From Hymenobacter montanus (GTDB taxonomy: Bacteria > Bacteroidota > Bacteroidia > Cytophagales > Hymenobacteraceae), in contig NZ_JACXAD010000004.1 in the NCBI RefSeq assembly GCF_014699115.1, forward strand, positions 224,306 through 288,305: DNA of 64,000 nt. The letters are read 5' to 3'. The notes below the pieces were generated by a model. The model saw only the letters and a list, made by a program, of their open reading frames with translations, did no database searches and was not told the origin of the DNA. Positions 10,030 through 17,630 of the stretch are shown one piece after another. The stretch's first letter is position 1. Each line of letters opens with the position of its first letter. The translations under genes and the position numbers were made by a program.

Positions 10030-10197
10030 TTAACGCTTCCGGTAGCGTTTACCCTTCTTTTGGTGCAGCTCGGCTACGCCCACATCAGCATCGGTGAACA
10101 ACTGTTCTACCTCCAGCGTGACGCCCTGCGCCAGGCCGCATGCGAGCAGGTCTTTCCTACACTTTACGGGTCTGGAAACTCCAGAAGAGGCCGCCAC
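10030..10197 (-). other. Possible small ORF or gene remnant
   Basis: An open frame of 55 codons from a GTG at 10197 to TAA at 10030 reads protein-like: CGLAQGVTLEVEQLFTDADV in the middle and a basic ending AELHQKKGKRYRKR. The frame is closed by a stop immediately upstream of the GTG. It could be the 3' end of a decayed gene or a small basic protein. It is convergent with the FtsB-like gene. I do not recognise a family. Confidence 0.25.
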
Positions 10198-10280
10198 CTA
10201 AGAGCTCGCCCCGCCAAGCGTGCCTTTTGGGCTACCTTTCACTCAAGGCCTATTAGTTACCTGAAAGCCGACTTGCTTAG

Positions 10281-11690
10281 CTACCGACTCGCGTGGCGGA
10301 TTTCCGGCACTGCCGCGTAGAGCGCGGTCATTACCCGCGCCACGTCAGGCAACTCGGTGCGCCAGTTACTGAAGGCCGCCCGTATTCCCGGCGTACCGGC
10401 GTATACCGTTGGGGTCAAAAATGCTTCGCCAGAGTCTCGTACCCGCTCCAGTACCTGCTTGATGTGGCTGCCCGCCGGGTTTGGCCCGGTCAGGGTAAAG
10501 CACACCACGTTCAGGCGCACGGGCGCCAGCAGCCGGAACGCGGGCGACGCTTCGAGTAACGTGCCCAGGGCAGCGGCTTGGGCGCAGTTGCGGACCACAA
10601 TATCGGCGATACCGGCCCGGCCGTAGGCCAGTAGCGAGAGGTACACGGGTAGGGCCCGGAAACGCCGCGAATTTTCGGGCGTGAGGTGCACGAAATCGGG
10701 CCGCTCGCCCAGCGGGCCGAGGTAAGCGGCCGAATTTTTGAACACCTCCGCTTGCAGGGCCGGGTGGCGGGTGAAAAGCATGGCGGCGTCGTAGGGCACG
10801 TTCAGCCACTTGTGCGCGTCGATGGTGATGGAATCGGCGTGCTCCCAGCCGGCCACGCGAACGGCCAGTTCGGGCACAACGGCCGCGAAGCCGCCAAACG
10901 CCGCGTCGACGTGTAGCCAGAACGGATATTTCTCTTTCAGCGCCGCTAGCGCCCGCAGGTCGTCGAAGTCGGTGCTGTTGACGGTGCCGGCGTTGGCCAC
11001 CACCACGGCTGGCTGGCCGTTTAGCGCCCGCAGCACTTCCTCCAGCGCCACTGGGTCGAGGGCCTCGCGGCCGGGCAGTTGGCCCACAGCCCGCACCTGG
11101 TCGCGGCCCAGCCCCAGGATGGCGGCCGCTTTGTAGATGCTCGAATGGGCCGCCCCGCTCAGTAGCGGTAGCGGCGGCAGGCCGTACAACCCGCGCTGGG
11201 CTACGTCGTGCCCGGCCCGCGCGGCGGCCCACTGACGGGCCACGGCCAGCCCCACCAGGTTAGACTGGGTGGCCCCAGTGACAAACACGCCCGCAAATGC
11301 GGCGGGCAGGCCAAAGAGCTGGCGCAGCAAGTGCAGGGCGGCCCGCTCAATGGCCGGCACGACGGAGTAACCGTCGTTGCTTAGGTTTTGGTCGATAGCG
11401 CTCACCAGCCAGTCGGCGGCCAGCGCAGCGGGGGTGCTGCCTCCCGTCACGAAACCCAGGAAGCGCGGCCCGGCGCTGGCCCCCAGCTGCGGCGCGTACT
11501 CGGCCCAGAATTGACGCAGCGCGGCCTCGCCACCGGCCCCCTCCTCGGGCAAAGCAGGGGGTGCCGATTCGGTTGTCGCCAGGGCCACCGGCCGGCCGGC
11601 AAGCGAAGCAAGATAGTCGAGGCTCAACTCCCGGGCAGTGGCCAACAGGGTGGGCAGGGAGTCTAAATCAGCGGCAAGTAGGGAGTGCAT
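10281..11690 (-). CDS. Pyridoxal-dependent decarboxylase (group II, aromatic amino acid type)
   Basis: 469-residue PLP enzyme of the aromatic-L-amino-acid/glutamate decarboxylase family. The PLP lysine is seen in SITIDAHKWLNVPYD, preceded by FWLHVDAAFGGF, which holds the Asp that contacts the pyridine nitrogen. The N-terminal half carries FLGFVTGGSTPAALAADWL and GVFVTGATQSNLVGLAVARQ, the glycine-rich cofactor site. The real substrate cannot be told from sequence. It follows the hydrolase at 11790-12554 on the same strand with a 99-base gap, so both may be expressed together. Confidence 0.88.
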   Translation of the reverse strand: MHSLLAADLDSLPTLLATARELSLDYLASLAGRPVALATTESAPPALPEEGAGGEAALRQFWAEYAPQLGASAGPRFLGFVTGGSTPAALAADWLVSAIDQNLSNDGYSVVPAIERAALHLLRQLFGLPAAFAGVFVTGATQSNLVGLAVARQWAAARAGHDVAQRGLYGLPPLPLLSGAAHSSIYKAAAILGLGRDQVRAVGQLPGREALDPVALEEVLRALNGQPAVVVANAGTVNSTDFDDLRALAALKEKYPFWLHVDAAFGGFAAVVPELAVRVAGWEHADSITIDAHKWLNVPYDAAMLFTRHPALQAEVFKNSAAYLGPLGERPDFVHLTPENSRRFRALPVYLSLLAYGRAGIADIVVRNCAQAAALGTLLEASPAFRLLAPVRLNVVCFTLTGPNPAGSHIKQVLERVRDSGEAFLTPTVYAGTPGIRAAFSNWRTELPDVARVMTALYAAVPEIRHASR

Positions 11691-11789
11691 GAGTATGGGA
11701 AATAAACAGAAAAGAAAGCGGGTACGCTACACTTTGCGAACAGCCAGCACCCCCCACCAACAGCGCCGATACTCGCCTCGTTGGAAGGC

Positions 11790-12554
11790 TTATTCGTGGC
11801 CGAACCAGGCCGACTCGCCCGGGTGGAGCACGCGCAGCCGTTTATCGCCCGCAAACACCGCCCGCACCTCGGCTTCCGTGGCTAGGTGGTAGGGTGTCGG
11901 GCCGAAGTGCATGGGAATGACGACGCGGGGGTGGAAATAGCGCCGGACGGCCGTGCGTGCCGTTTGCGCATCCTGGCTGAAGGCCCCGCCGCCTACGTTG
12001 AGCAGGATGATAGTGGGCCGGTAAAATTCCTGAATCAGGGCCATGTCGCCGAAAATCCAGGTGTCGCCGGTGTGGTAAATGGTTTCGCCGTTGGTAAAGG
12101 CAAGCACGAAGCCGATGGGCCGGCCGCCAAAGTCGCTGGAGTGCATGGCCGGTACGGCACTGATGCGCACATCGCCCACCGTCACCGTGCCCCCCACGTT
12201 GAAGATGAGTTGCAGCGAATCGGCCAGGGTTTGGCGCCCGTACACGGCCGTCATCCGGGGCGAAATGATTTTGACGCCGGTATTTTTGGCAATTGTCAGC
12301 GCGTCGCCCAGGTGGTCGGCGTGTGAATGCGTCACCAGGATGGCGGCGGGGCGGTAGTGGCCGGGGTTGTTGAGGCTGTCCGGCGTGTTGGGGTTCTGGG
12401 AAAGAAACGGGTCGAGCAGCAGCACCGTGCCACCGGGCGAGGTAATCTGAAACGCGGCGTGTCCCAGCCACTGCACGCGGACCTGGTTGGGTTTTTGGGC
12501 GCCAGCCTGACTAGTGGACAGCCACAACAGAACGAAGAAAAACAGCCGGTACAT
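11790..12554 (-). CDS. Secreted metallo-beta-lactamase-fold hydrolase (UPF0173-like)
   Basis: 254 residues with an N-terminal signal peptide (MYRLFFFVLLWLSTSQAGAQ). The mature part has the metal-dependent hydrolase pattern: WLGHAAFQI, the HSHADHLGD ligand motif, IYHTGDTWIFGDM and VIPMHFGPTPYHL. These match the UPF0173/UlaG-like branch of the metallo-beta-lactamase fold; substrate unknown. A start at 12623 would place 23 basic residues before the signal peptide, so the ATG at 12554 is preferred. Most relatives are cytoplasmic; export is the odd point here. Confidence 0.82.
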   Translation of the reverse strand: MYRLFFFVLLWLSTSQAGAQKPNQVRVQWLGHAAFQITSPGGTVLLLDPFLSQNPNTPDSLNNPGHYRPAAILVTHSHADHLGDALTIAKNTGVKIISPRMTAVYGRQTLADSLQLIFNVGGTVTVGDVRISAVPAMHSSDFGGRPIGFVLAFTNGETIYHTGDTWIFGDMALIQEFYRPTIILLNVGGGAFSQDAQTARTAVRRYFHPRVVIPMHFGPTPYHLATEAEVRAVFAGDKRLRVLHPGESAWFGHE

Positions 12555-12891
12555 GCAGCAAGCCAAGCGGCCTCCAAATAAGGCTCCGACGCGTCTGTTG
12601 CCAAATACTGCGATTCGCATCATCCTAAAGTCTGCAAGTGTGGTGGTAAAATGAAGCAGGTCAGAACTTCGTTTTCAGGGTCAGCTCATCGGGCATCAGT
12701 GCCGTCGAATCTGCTCTCCTGCCAACGCTCCTCTATAGCGTTGCCACGAAGCGAACGGGAAGGTTTGACGGCTCGGAGGCCAGATGAAACAGGATGTGCA
12801 GAGATTTTCCACAGATTCCTGAATGTCTTCAGCCCTGATACGAAAGCCTACCTGAGGTCCGCACAAAGGTGCGGCGTGCCAACCCAACCGA

Positions 12892-12930
12892 AACAGATGC
12901 AGGTTTAGTAATTTTAAGCAGAACAGATGC
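12892..12930 (+). promoter_or_regulatory. Direct repeats in front of the MocR regulator (candidate operator)
   Basis: AACAGATGC occurs at 12892-12900 and again at 12922-12930, 30 bases apart and in the same orientation, the second ending 10 bases before the ATG at 12941. MocR-type regulators such as GabR and PdxR bind direct repeats with comparable spacing and regulate their own genes. The rest of the 386-base space between the divergent genes (12555-12940) shows nothing else clear. Confidence 0.4.
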
Positions 12931-12940
12931 CGCCCGCCCC

Positions 12941-14377
12941 ATGCCTTCTTCGGAAAAAGAGCCCTTGTACGTTCGGCTAAGTCGTACCCTTCAGCAGTTC
13001 ATCGAACAAGGCGTGTGGCAGCCCGGCGAACGGATGCCCTCCCTGCGCCAGCTCAGCCGCGAGCACCGGGTAAGCTTAAGCACGGCGTTTCAGACCTATT
13101 GCACCCTGGAAAACGCGGGGGTGTTGGAAGCCCGCCCCCGGTCGGGGTATTTCGTACGGCCAGCGCGGCCGGTGCTGGCCGCGCCGTTGGCGGCCCCCTC
13201 GGCGACCACCGCCACGCCGGTGCGCATCAGCCGGCGGCTGGCCGAGGTGCTGGACGGGGCCGCCGGATCCTTTGGGCCGTTCGCGGCGGCCGTGCCGGCC
13301 CTGGAACTCCTGCCGGTGGCGGCCTTGCACAAAGCCACGGGCCGGGTGCTGCGCACGGCTGGCCGCACCAGTCTAGGCTACGAGCAAGCGGCCGGCAACG
13401 TCGGGCTGCGCCGCCACATCGCCCGGCAGGCCCCTCGCTGGGGGGGCAATCTTACGGCCGACGACCTAGTAATCACCAGCGGCTGCCTCGAAGCCCTCTA
13501 CCTGTGCCTGCGGGCCGTGACTCGCCCCGGCGACACAGTGGCCGTTGAAACCCCAACCTATTACGGCCTGTTGCAAACCCTGGAAAACCTGGGCCTGCAC
13601 GCGCTGGAAATCGCCACCGACCCTGCCACCGGCGTGGACTTGATCGAATTGGAAGCCGCCTTTGAGCGCCAACAGGTGGCGGCCTGCCTATTCGTGCCCA
13701 CCTTCAATAACCCGCTGGGCAGTTGTATGCCCGAAGCCCATAAACAGGTGCTGGTGGAGTTGGTGACGCACTGGCAGATTCCCCTCATCGAAGACGACGT
13801 GTACGGCGAGCTGTACTTTGGTCCGGCCCGGCCACGGGCCTGCAAAGCGTACGACCGCGACGGCTGGGTGCTGCTGTGCGCCTCGTTTTCCAAGCAGTTG
13901 GCCCCCGGCTACCGGGTGGGGTGGGCCGCGCCAGGACGGTTTCGGGACCAGGTCGAGCGACTCAAAGCCATGCACAACCTAGCCACCGCCACCCTACCCC
14001 AGTTGGCCCTGAGCGAGTACCTGGCCCACGGCCGCTACGACCACCATCTACGCCAGCTCCGGCAGGCGTTTGCGCAACAGGTACAACAGACCACTCAAGC
14101 TATTCAGCGCTATTTTCCAGCCGACACCCGCGTCACTCAGCCCGCTGGTGGCTTTGTGCTATGGATTGAATTGCCCGCTTCCGGAGATGCCGTGTCCCTG
14201 CACGAGCAGGCCTTGCAGCACCGTATCGGGTTTGTGCCCGGCCCGCTATTTTCGGCGCAAGCCCGCTATGATTCGTGCCTGCGCCTCACGTGTGGCCAGC
14301 CGTGGTCGGCCGGGCTAGAAGCCAACCTAGCTACCCTGGGCCGCTTGGCGGGGTTGGTGGAGCCTACAGCCCGGTAG
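12941..14377 (+). CDS. MocR/GabR-type transcriptional regulator (GntR HTH + aminotransferase domain)
   Basis: 478 residues. Residues ~10-75 are a GntR winged helix (LYVRLSRTLQQFIEQGVWQP, then MPSLRQLSREHRVSLSTAFQ and LEARPRSGYFVRP). After a Pro/Ala linker comes a fold-type I aminotransferase domain with the PLP lysine at about K318 (CASFSKQLAPGYRVGW) and FNNPLGSCMPE. Such proteins sense PLP or PLP-bound amino acids. The ATG at 12941 starts just before the HTH; an upstream ATG at 12869 would put the candidate operator inside the gene. It is divergent from the hydrolase and PLP-decarboxylase genes, which are plausible targets. Confidence 0.92.
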   Translation: MPSSEKEPLYVRLSRTLQQFIEQGVWQPGERMPSLRQLSREHRVSLSTAFQTYCTLENAGVLEARPRSGYFVRPARPVLAAPLAAPSATTATPVRISRRLAEVLDGAAGSFGPFAAAVPALELLPVAALHKATGRVLRTAGRTSLGYEQAAGNVGLRRHIARQAPRWGGNLTADDLVITSGCLEALYLCLRAVTRPGDTVAVETPTYYGLLQTLENLGLHALEIATDPATGVDLIELEAAFERQQVAACLFVPTFNNPLGSCMPEAHKQVLVELVTHWQIPLIEDDVYGELYFGPARPRACKAYDRDGWVLLCASFSKQLAPGYRVGWAAPGRFRDQVERLKAMHNLATATLPQLALSEYLAHGRYDHHLRQLRQAFAQQVQQTTQAIQRYFPADTRVTQPAGGFVLWIELPASGDAVSLHEQALQHRIGFVPGPLFSAQARYDSCLRLTCGQPWSAGLEANLATLGRLAGLVEPTAR

Positions 14378-14772
14378 CAGGACCATGACGAATCATACAC
14401 GTATATCAGGGGCCCGGAAAATGACGCAGGAGAGCTGTTTCGATCAGCGGATATATGAGGAGTAGGCCTCCTCTTGAGGACAGTTCTTAAATATAACAGC
14501 TCTTCAGCAGCTCATTATGAATATGTTAATCTACTGCTGGTTGGCTACATCCCGGGCGAATAGGTACCGGGCATCCGCACCGGCCCGTGGCTCTACTTGG
14601 GCCCCATGCGCCAGCGCTTGCCCAAGTGGAGCCACGGCCCGGCCCGTATGGCGCGAGCGGTTCGCGCTGGTGCTGCTCGCTACTCATCCGCGTGCTCCCC
14701 AACCCTGAACTAGCCAGCTTGGCCGACGAGCCCTTCGCGTTTTTTCTGGCGAGCGCAACGCCGGTTACTGGT

Positions 14773-15092
14773 CTTGGTTTAACGTTTCGTCCAGAAGTCG
14801 CATTTGGGCTTGCAGCCGATTCGCTTTCAGCGGGCTCCCGCTCCACGGTCAGAAGCGGCCCTAAATCAATGTGTACCGCTTCGTCCGAAAAGTCGAACTC
14901 CCCCGCAGGTTAAAGTGCTGCCAACTCATGGGGGCAGTGTCGGCCAGGGCCTGCCGCCAAGCGGGTGAAACGGCAGGAGATCTGACCGAAAGGATGCGGT
15001 CCGGTATGCACCCTTCATCACATCAGCTCTTGGAGACGCCCTCACTAAACCGGATCGTCAAATGCGACTTCTGGACCAACCGTTTAACCAAG
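14773..15092. repeat. 34-bp inverted repeats bracketing a decayed segment
   Basis: CTTGGTTTAACGTTTCGTCC with AGAAGTCGCATTTG (14773-14806) is repeated inverted at 15059-15092 with three mismatches; the inner 18 bases (14789-14806 and 15059-15076) match perfectly. The 250 bases between contain the transposase-like remnant described next. A second stem (14585-14602 with 14620-14637, one G-U pair) lies just upstream. The whole gap 14378-15204 otherwise holds no gene I can support. Confidence 0.6.
14807..15000 (-). pseudogene. Possible decayed Tn3-family transposase C-terminus
   Basis: On the minus strand one frame reads SPAWRQALADTAPMSWQHFN followed by LRG; after a +1 shift in a run of G it continues GEFDFSDEAVHIDLGPLL. 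This resembles the SPxxWxHxNLxGxYxF end of Tn3-family TnpA proteins. Upstream frames are broken by stops and no catalytic residues remain. The reading rests on a short motif, so it is a suggestion only. Confidence 0.3.
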
Positions 15093-15204
15093 GCTAAGGT
15101 TCTACCATCATCTCGTTGCATCAGCTTGCAGTAGCATTGGCGTTGGATAGGATTGATTAAATATTTTTTTAGCAGTACGAACCTTTGCCCAGTTATTTTT
15201 GGCC

Positions 15205-15744
15205 ATGAAAGGACTGGAGAATCACTCTGCGGTACAGCAGGGAGCGAGGAGTAGAGCGCCGAGGCTTCGAAGGCTGATCTGGATATTTGGGCTACTGATG
15301 CCGTTGCTTGGAGCAGGCCGGCATTGGTTGGGTGTTCGAGTGCCTGCCCCAAGGCTGAGCCAGGGGCAGGTAGCCGGGCAGTTTTTGCGCGCCGTGCTGC
15401 GCGCCGATTATGTGCGAGCCTACGGGCACTTGGCGCCGGAGGTACGGCGAGCCGTTGATCTAGCTCATTTTAAAGCGTCAGCTCAGCCACTATGGAAGCG
15501 TGGGCAACGCCGCAGCCACGAAATAGAATTGTATAAGCTGGGAGTGCGGCTGGGAGATGGTGGCGCTTCCCGGTTGTTCTATTCCTTCTCCTTCGCCGCC
15601 GATTCGAGTTTAAAAACACCTTCTGTGCTGCTGGAGGTAACATTTCGAGATACGGCATCCCGGGCTGTCCTGGGGTTTGGTATCCAGCCAAATGCGGCGA
15701 AATCACCGGTTCGAGCTACCAAGCCAGCTGTTAAAAAACGATGA
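15205..15744 (+). CDS. Hypothetical membrane-anchored protein
   Basis: 179 residues of unknown function. A basic N-terminus (SRAPRLRRL) is followed by one hydrophobic segment (IWIFGLLMPLLGAG) at about residues 24-38, suggesting a signal anchor with the rest in the periplasm. The middle (AGQFLRAVLRADYVRAYGHL) and the strand-rich end look like an NTF2-like fold as in DUF3887-type proteins, but I cannot confirm this. The C-terminus is basic (RATKPAVKKR). The ATG at 15205 is preferred to a TTG two codons upstream. A terminator follows at 15790. Confidence 0.6.
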   Translation: MKGLENHSAVQQGARSRAPRLRRLIWIFGLLMPLLGAGRHWLGVRVPAPRLSQGQVAGQFLRAVLRADYVRAYGHLAPEVRRAVDLAHFKASAQPLWKRGQRRSHEIELYKLGVRLGDGGASRLFYSFSFAADSSLKTPSVLLEVTFRDTASRAVLGFGIQPNAAKSPVRATKPAVKKR

Positions 15745-15789
15745 CCTCATAGTAAAGCTTCCTGGGTTGCGAGCCGAGGCCGCGACAAC

Positions 15790-15840
15790 AACGGTAGCCC
15801 GTTCGACTTACCCGACCAGGTAATCGAACGGGCTACCGTT
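15790..15840. terminator. Bidirectional hairpin between convergent genes
   Basis: AACGGTAGCCCGTTCGA (15790-15806) pairs perfectly with TCGAACGGGCTACCGTT (15824-15840) over a 17-base loop. It lies after the hypothetical gene ending at 15744 and in front of the convergent beta-lactamase-like gene. There is no long T run. Confidence 0.6.
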
Positions 15841-15922
15841 ATTATGCTGCCAGCCGACGCTGAGCAACCGTGTGGCCGAAAAGTTACACCCTGATTATTC
15901 AGGGCTTGGAGCATTGCTGCTG

Positions 15923-16111
15923 GCTCCAGTTGCGGACCAGCCGCGGCGCGGCGCCAGGTTGGTAGAATAGGCAGCCAGCACGGGGATAGAGCCGCGTCGC
16001 GGTGACAGAGTCGTCCAGCAGCTCTGCCCCCGCTACGCGGCCCCAGGTTGGCACGGATTATCTTTCCTACCAATCTGCCACCGCGCCGCGTCTGGCCCGC
16101 GACGGGAGTTT
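15923..16111. repeat. 190-bp palindromic element, copy A
   Basis: An element of about 189 bases with degenerate terminal inverted repeats: CTCCAGTTGCGGACCAGCCG at the left end and, inverted, AAACTCCCGTCGCGGGCCAG at the right. Inside are the family's inner arms (AGCCGCGTCGCGGTGACAG at about 15990-16008). It matches copies at 23672-23845 and 27931-28120 and ends four bases short of the stop codon of the convergent gene at 16116. No protein is coded. Confidence 0.75.
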
Positions 16112-16115
16112 GCTA

Positions 16116-17267
16116 CTAATTCGACGTAGCTAGCTCCCGAATCGCATCTGCAACAGGGACCTTATTATAATCGACCCGATTGAACAGAAGACCCACCCCA
16201 ACTTGCTGGTTTGGATCTAATATAAACACCGCGGCCATTGAGCCTATCGCGCCACCATGCGCCAAGTACGGGGCTTTGCCCTGGCCGGGGTTGACAACTT
16301 CCCATCCATATCCGTAACGGATGCTGGGATAACCCATTTCACTTTCGGCGTCTACGTGTGGCGTAAGGATTGCCTGAACCGAAGACTCGCTAAGTATCTG
16401 CTCCCCTTGGGAGTTTCTGCCCCTGGCGAGCAGCATGAGCAAGTACTTTCCTATATCGTTACTAGTTGATATGACCATGCCCGCCGGACCATATCCCCGG
16501 TTCAAAAAAGGAGCGAGTGGAGTCACTTCGTTCTGGTTAGACAGCACGTAACCCTGGGTGCCACCTAAAGCATTGGGGGTCCAGTAGGCGAGCGTGGTGT
16601 TGTTCATGCCCAGTCTCTGGAAAACATTCGCTTGCATATAGTTTTCATAAGGAAGTCGGGACAGCCGCTGAACAATCAGCCCCAGAACGCTCCAGCCAGC
16701 GTTGGCGTATTCATAGCCCTGCCCAGGGCTAAAGCGTAATTGCTGGTTAGCCAGCTTCGCTACCTGTTGCTCCAGCGCATCATCGGCGAATCCGCCTTCC
16801 TCGAAGCCATATTCTATCCCGGAGGAATTGGTCAGTAAGTGTTCCACCGTTATGTCTTGATAGCGGGCATCAGCCATCCTGAAATCTGGCAGATACTCTG
16901 TAACCTTCCGATTGATCTGTATGAGGCCCCGATCTACCAGCTGCATAACGGCAATAGCCGTCATTGCCTTATTGGTAGAGCCAGTGTGAAACCTTGTATC
17001 GGCGGTGACCGGCTGCTGCGTTTGCAGATTGCTCACGCCATACGACTTATTGAAGAGGACTTGGCCTTGCTTAACCACTACTACGCTCATGCCAGGCACC
17101 GTATTGTCGCTCATGCTGGCCCGGCACACCGAGTCGATTTTAGCGGTAAGGCGAGCTTGAGGGTTTGGGGCTGGCGTCTCATTGTTTTCTTTCTCACAGG
17201 AAAAGTGAGCGAAGGCCGTCAGTGCCAGTAGTAGCACTTTGGCCGAGGAAAGGGGTGAGTATTTCAT
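16116..17267 (-). CDS. Serine beta-lactamase-like lipoprotein (class C / DD-peptidase fold)
   Basis: 383 residues. A lipoprotein signal (MKYSPLSSAKVLLLALTAFA, then HFSCEK) places it on the periplasmic side. The catalytic set of the beta-lactamase/DD-peptidase family is complete: Ser-x-x-Lys in FHTGSTNKAMTA, Tyr-x-Asn in GYEYANAGWS and the third-motif HGG in YLAHGGAIGSM. Such family members are esterases, DD-peptidases or peptidases; a true beta-lactamase role cannot be inferred. The ATG at 17267 starts at the signal peptide, with a 17-base dyad 30 bases upstream. Confidence 0.88.
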   Translation of the reverse strand: MKYSPLSSAKVLLLALTAFAHFSCEKENNETPAPNPQARLTAKIDSVCRASMSDNTVPGMSVVVVKQGQVLFNKSYGVSNLQTQQPVTADTRFHTGSTNKAMTAIAVMQLVDRGLIQINRKVTEYLPDFRMADARYQDITVEHLLTNSSGIEYGFEEGGFADDALEQQVAKLANQQLRFSPGQGYEYANAGWSVLGLIVQRLSRLPYENYMQANVFQRLGMNNTTLAYWTPNALGGTQGYVLSNQNEVTPLAPFLNRGYGPAGMVISTSNDIGKYLLMLLARGRNSQGEQILSESSVQAILTPHVDAESEMGYPSIRYGYGWEVVNPGQGKAPYLAHGGAIGSMAAVFILDPNQQVGVGLLFNRVDYNKVPVADAIRELATSN

Positions 17268-17296
17268 GTTATGAATTCTGAAATAATGGTGCAGTG

Positions 17297-17313
17297 TGTA
17301 TCGGTATGATACA
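17297..17313. promoter_or_regulatory. Dyad upstream of the beta-lactamase-like gene
   Basis: TGTATC-GGTAT-GATACA is a perfect 6-base inverted repeat with 5-base spacer, 30 bases upstream of the ATG at 17267. It has the form of a repressor operator, but no regulator gene is adjacent. Low support. Confidence 0.3.
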
Positions 17314-17362
17314 TTACCACCCATTCACCCCTACGCCCTGGCAAAAAAAAATAAGCAAAAGC

Positions 17363-17491
17363 CTACTTGCCTTTGTGCACTACAGCATTCATTAAGGCCT
17401 CAAAGCTGCCCCTATTGACGTAAACCTGCTTCACTTGCCCCGAATAGCGGTAGCATGACTTGGCAAAGCACCATAGCGCAACTAGTCGATA
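17363..17491 (-). other. Possible gene remnant in the gap 17268-17630
   Basis: A minus-strand open frame of 42 codons without a start ends in TAG at 17363 and reads protein-like (CFAKSCYRYSGQVKQVYVNR, then GSFEALMNAVVHKGK). It may be the 3' stub of a lost gene. The rest of the gap holds nothing recognisable. Confidence 0.2.
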
Positions 17492-17630
17492 TCACCCAGA
17501 GTAGCTGCTGCGAGGCGAGGTTATGCCAATCAAATCATTAATTGTGATAATAATCAATGAGTTATTTCCTGAGGCCTTTCGGTTGGGTATAAAATGATAC
17601 TTGTGTCCAGCCATGCCAGCGGGGGTAAGC

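Noticed and set aside
14526..14913. Overlapping short frames on both strands considered as small genes
   Set aside because: No conserved start, no domain, and the segment is bounded by inverted repeats; more likely decayed DNA.
16116..17267. Calling the serine hydrolase an antibiotic-resistance beta-lactamase
   Set aside because: The three motifs are shared with esterases and DD-peptidases of the same fold, and it is a lipoprotein; resistance cannot be inferred.
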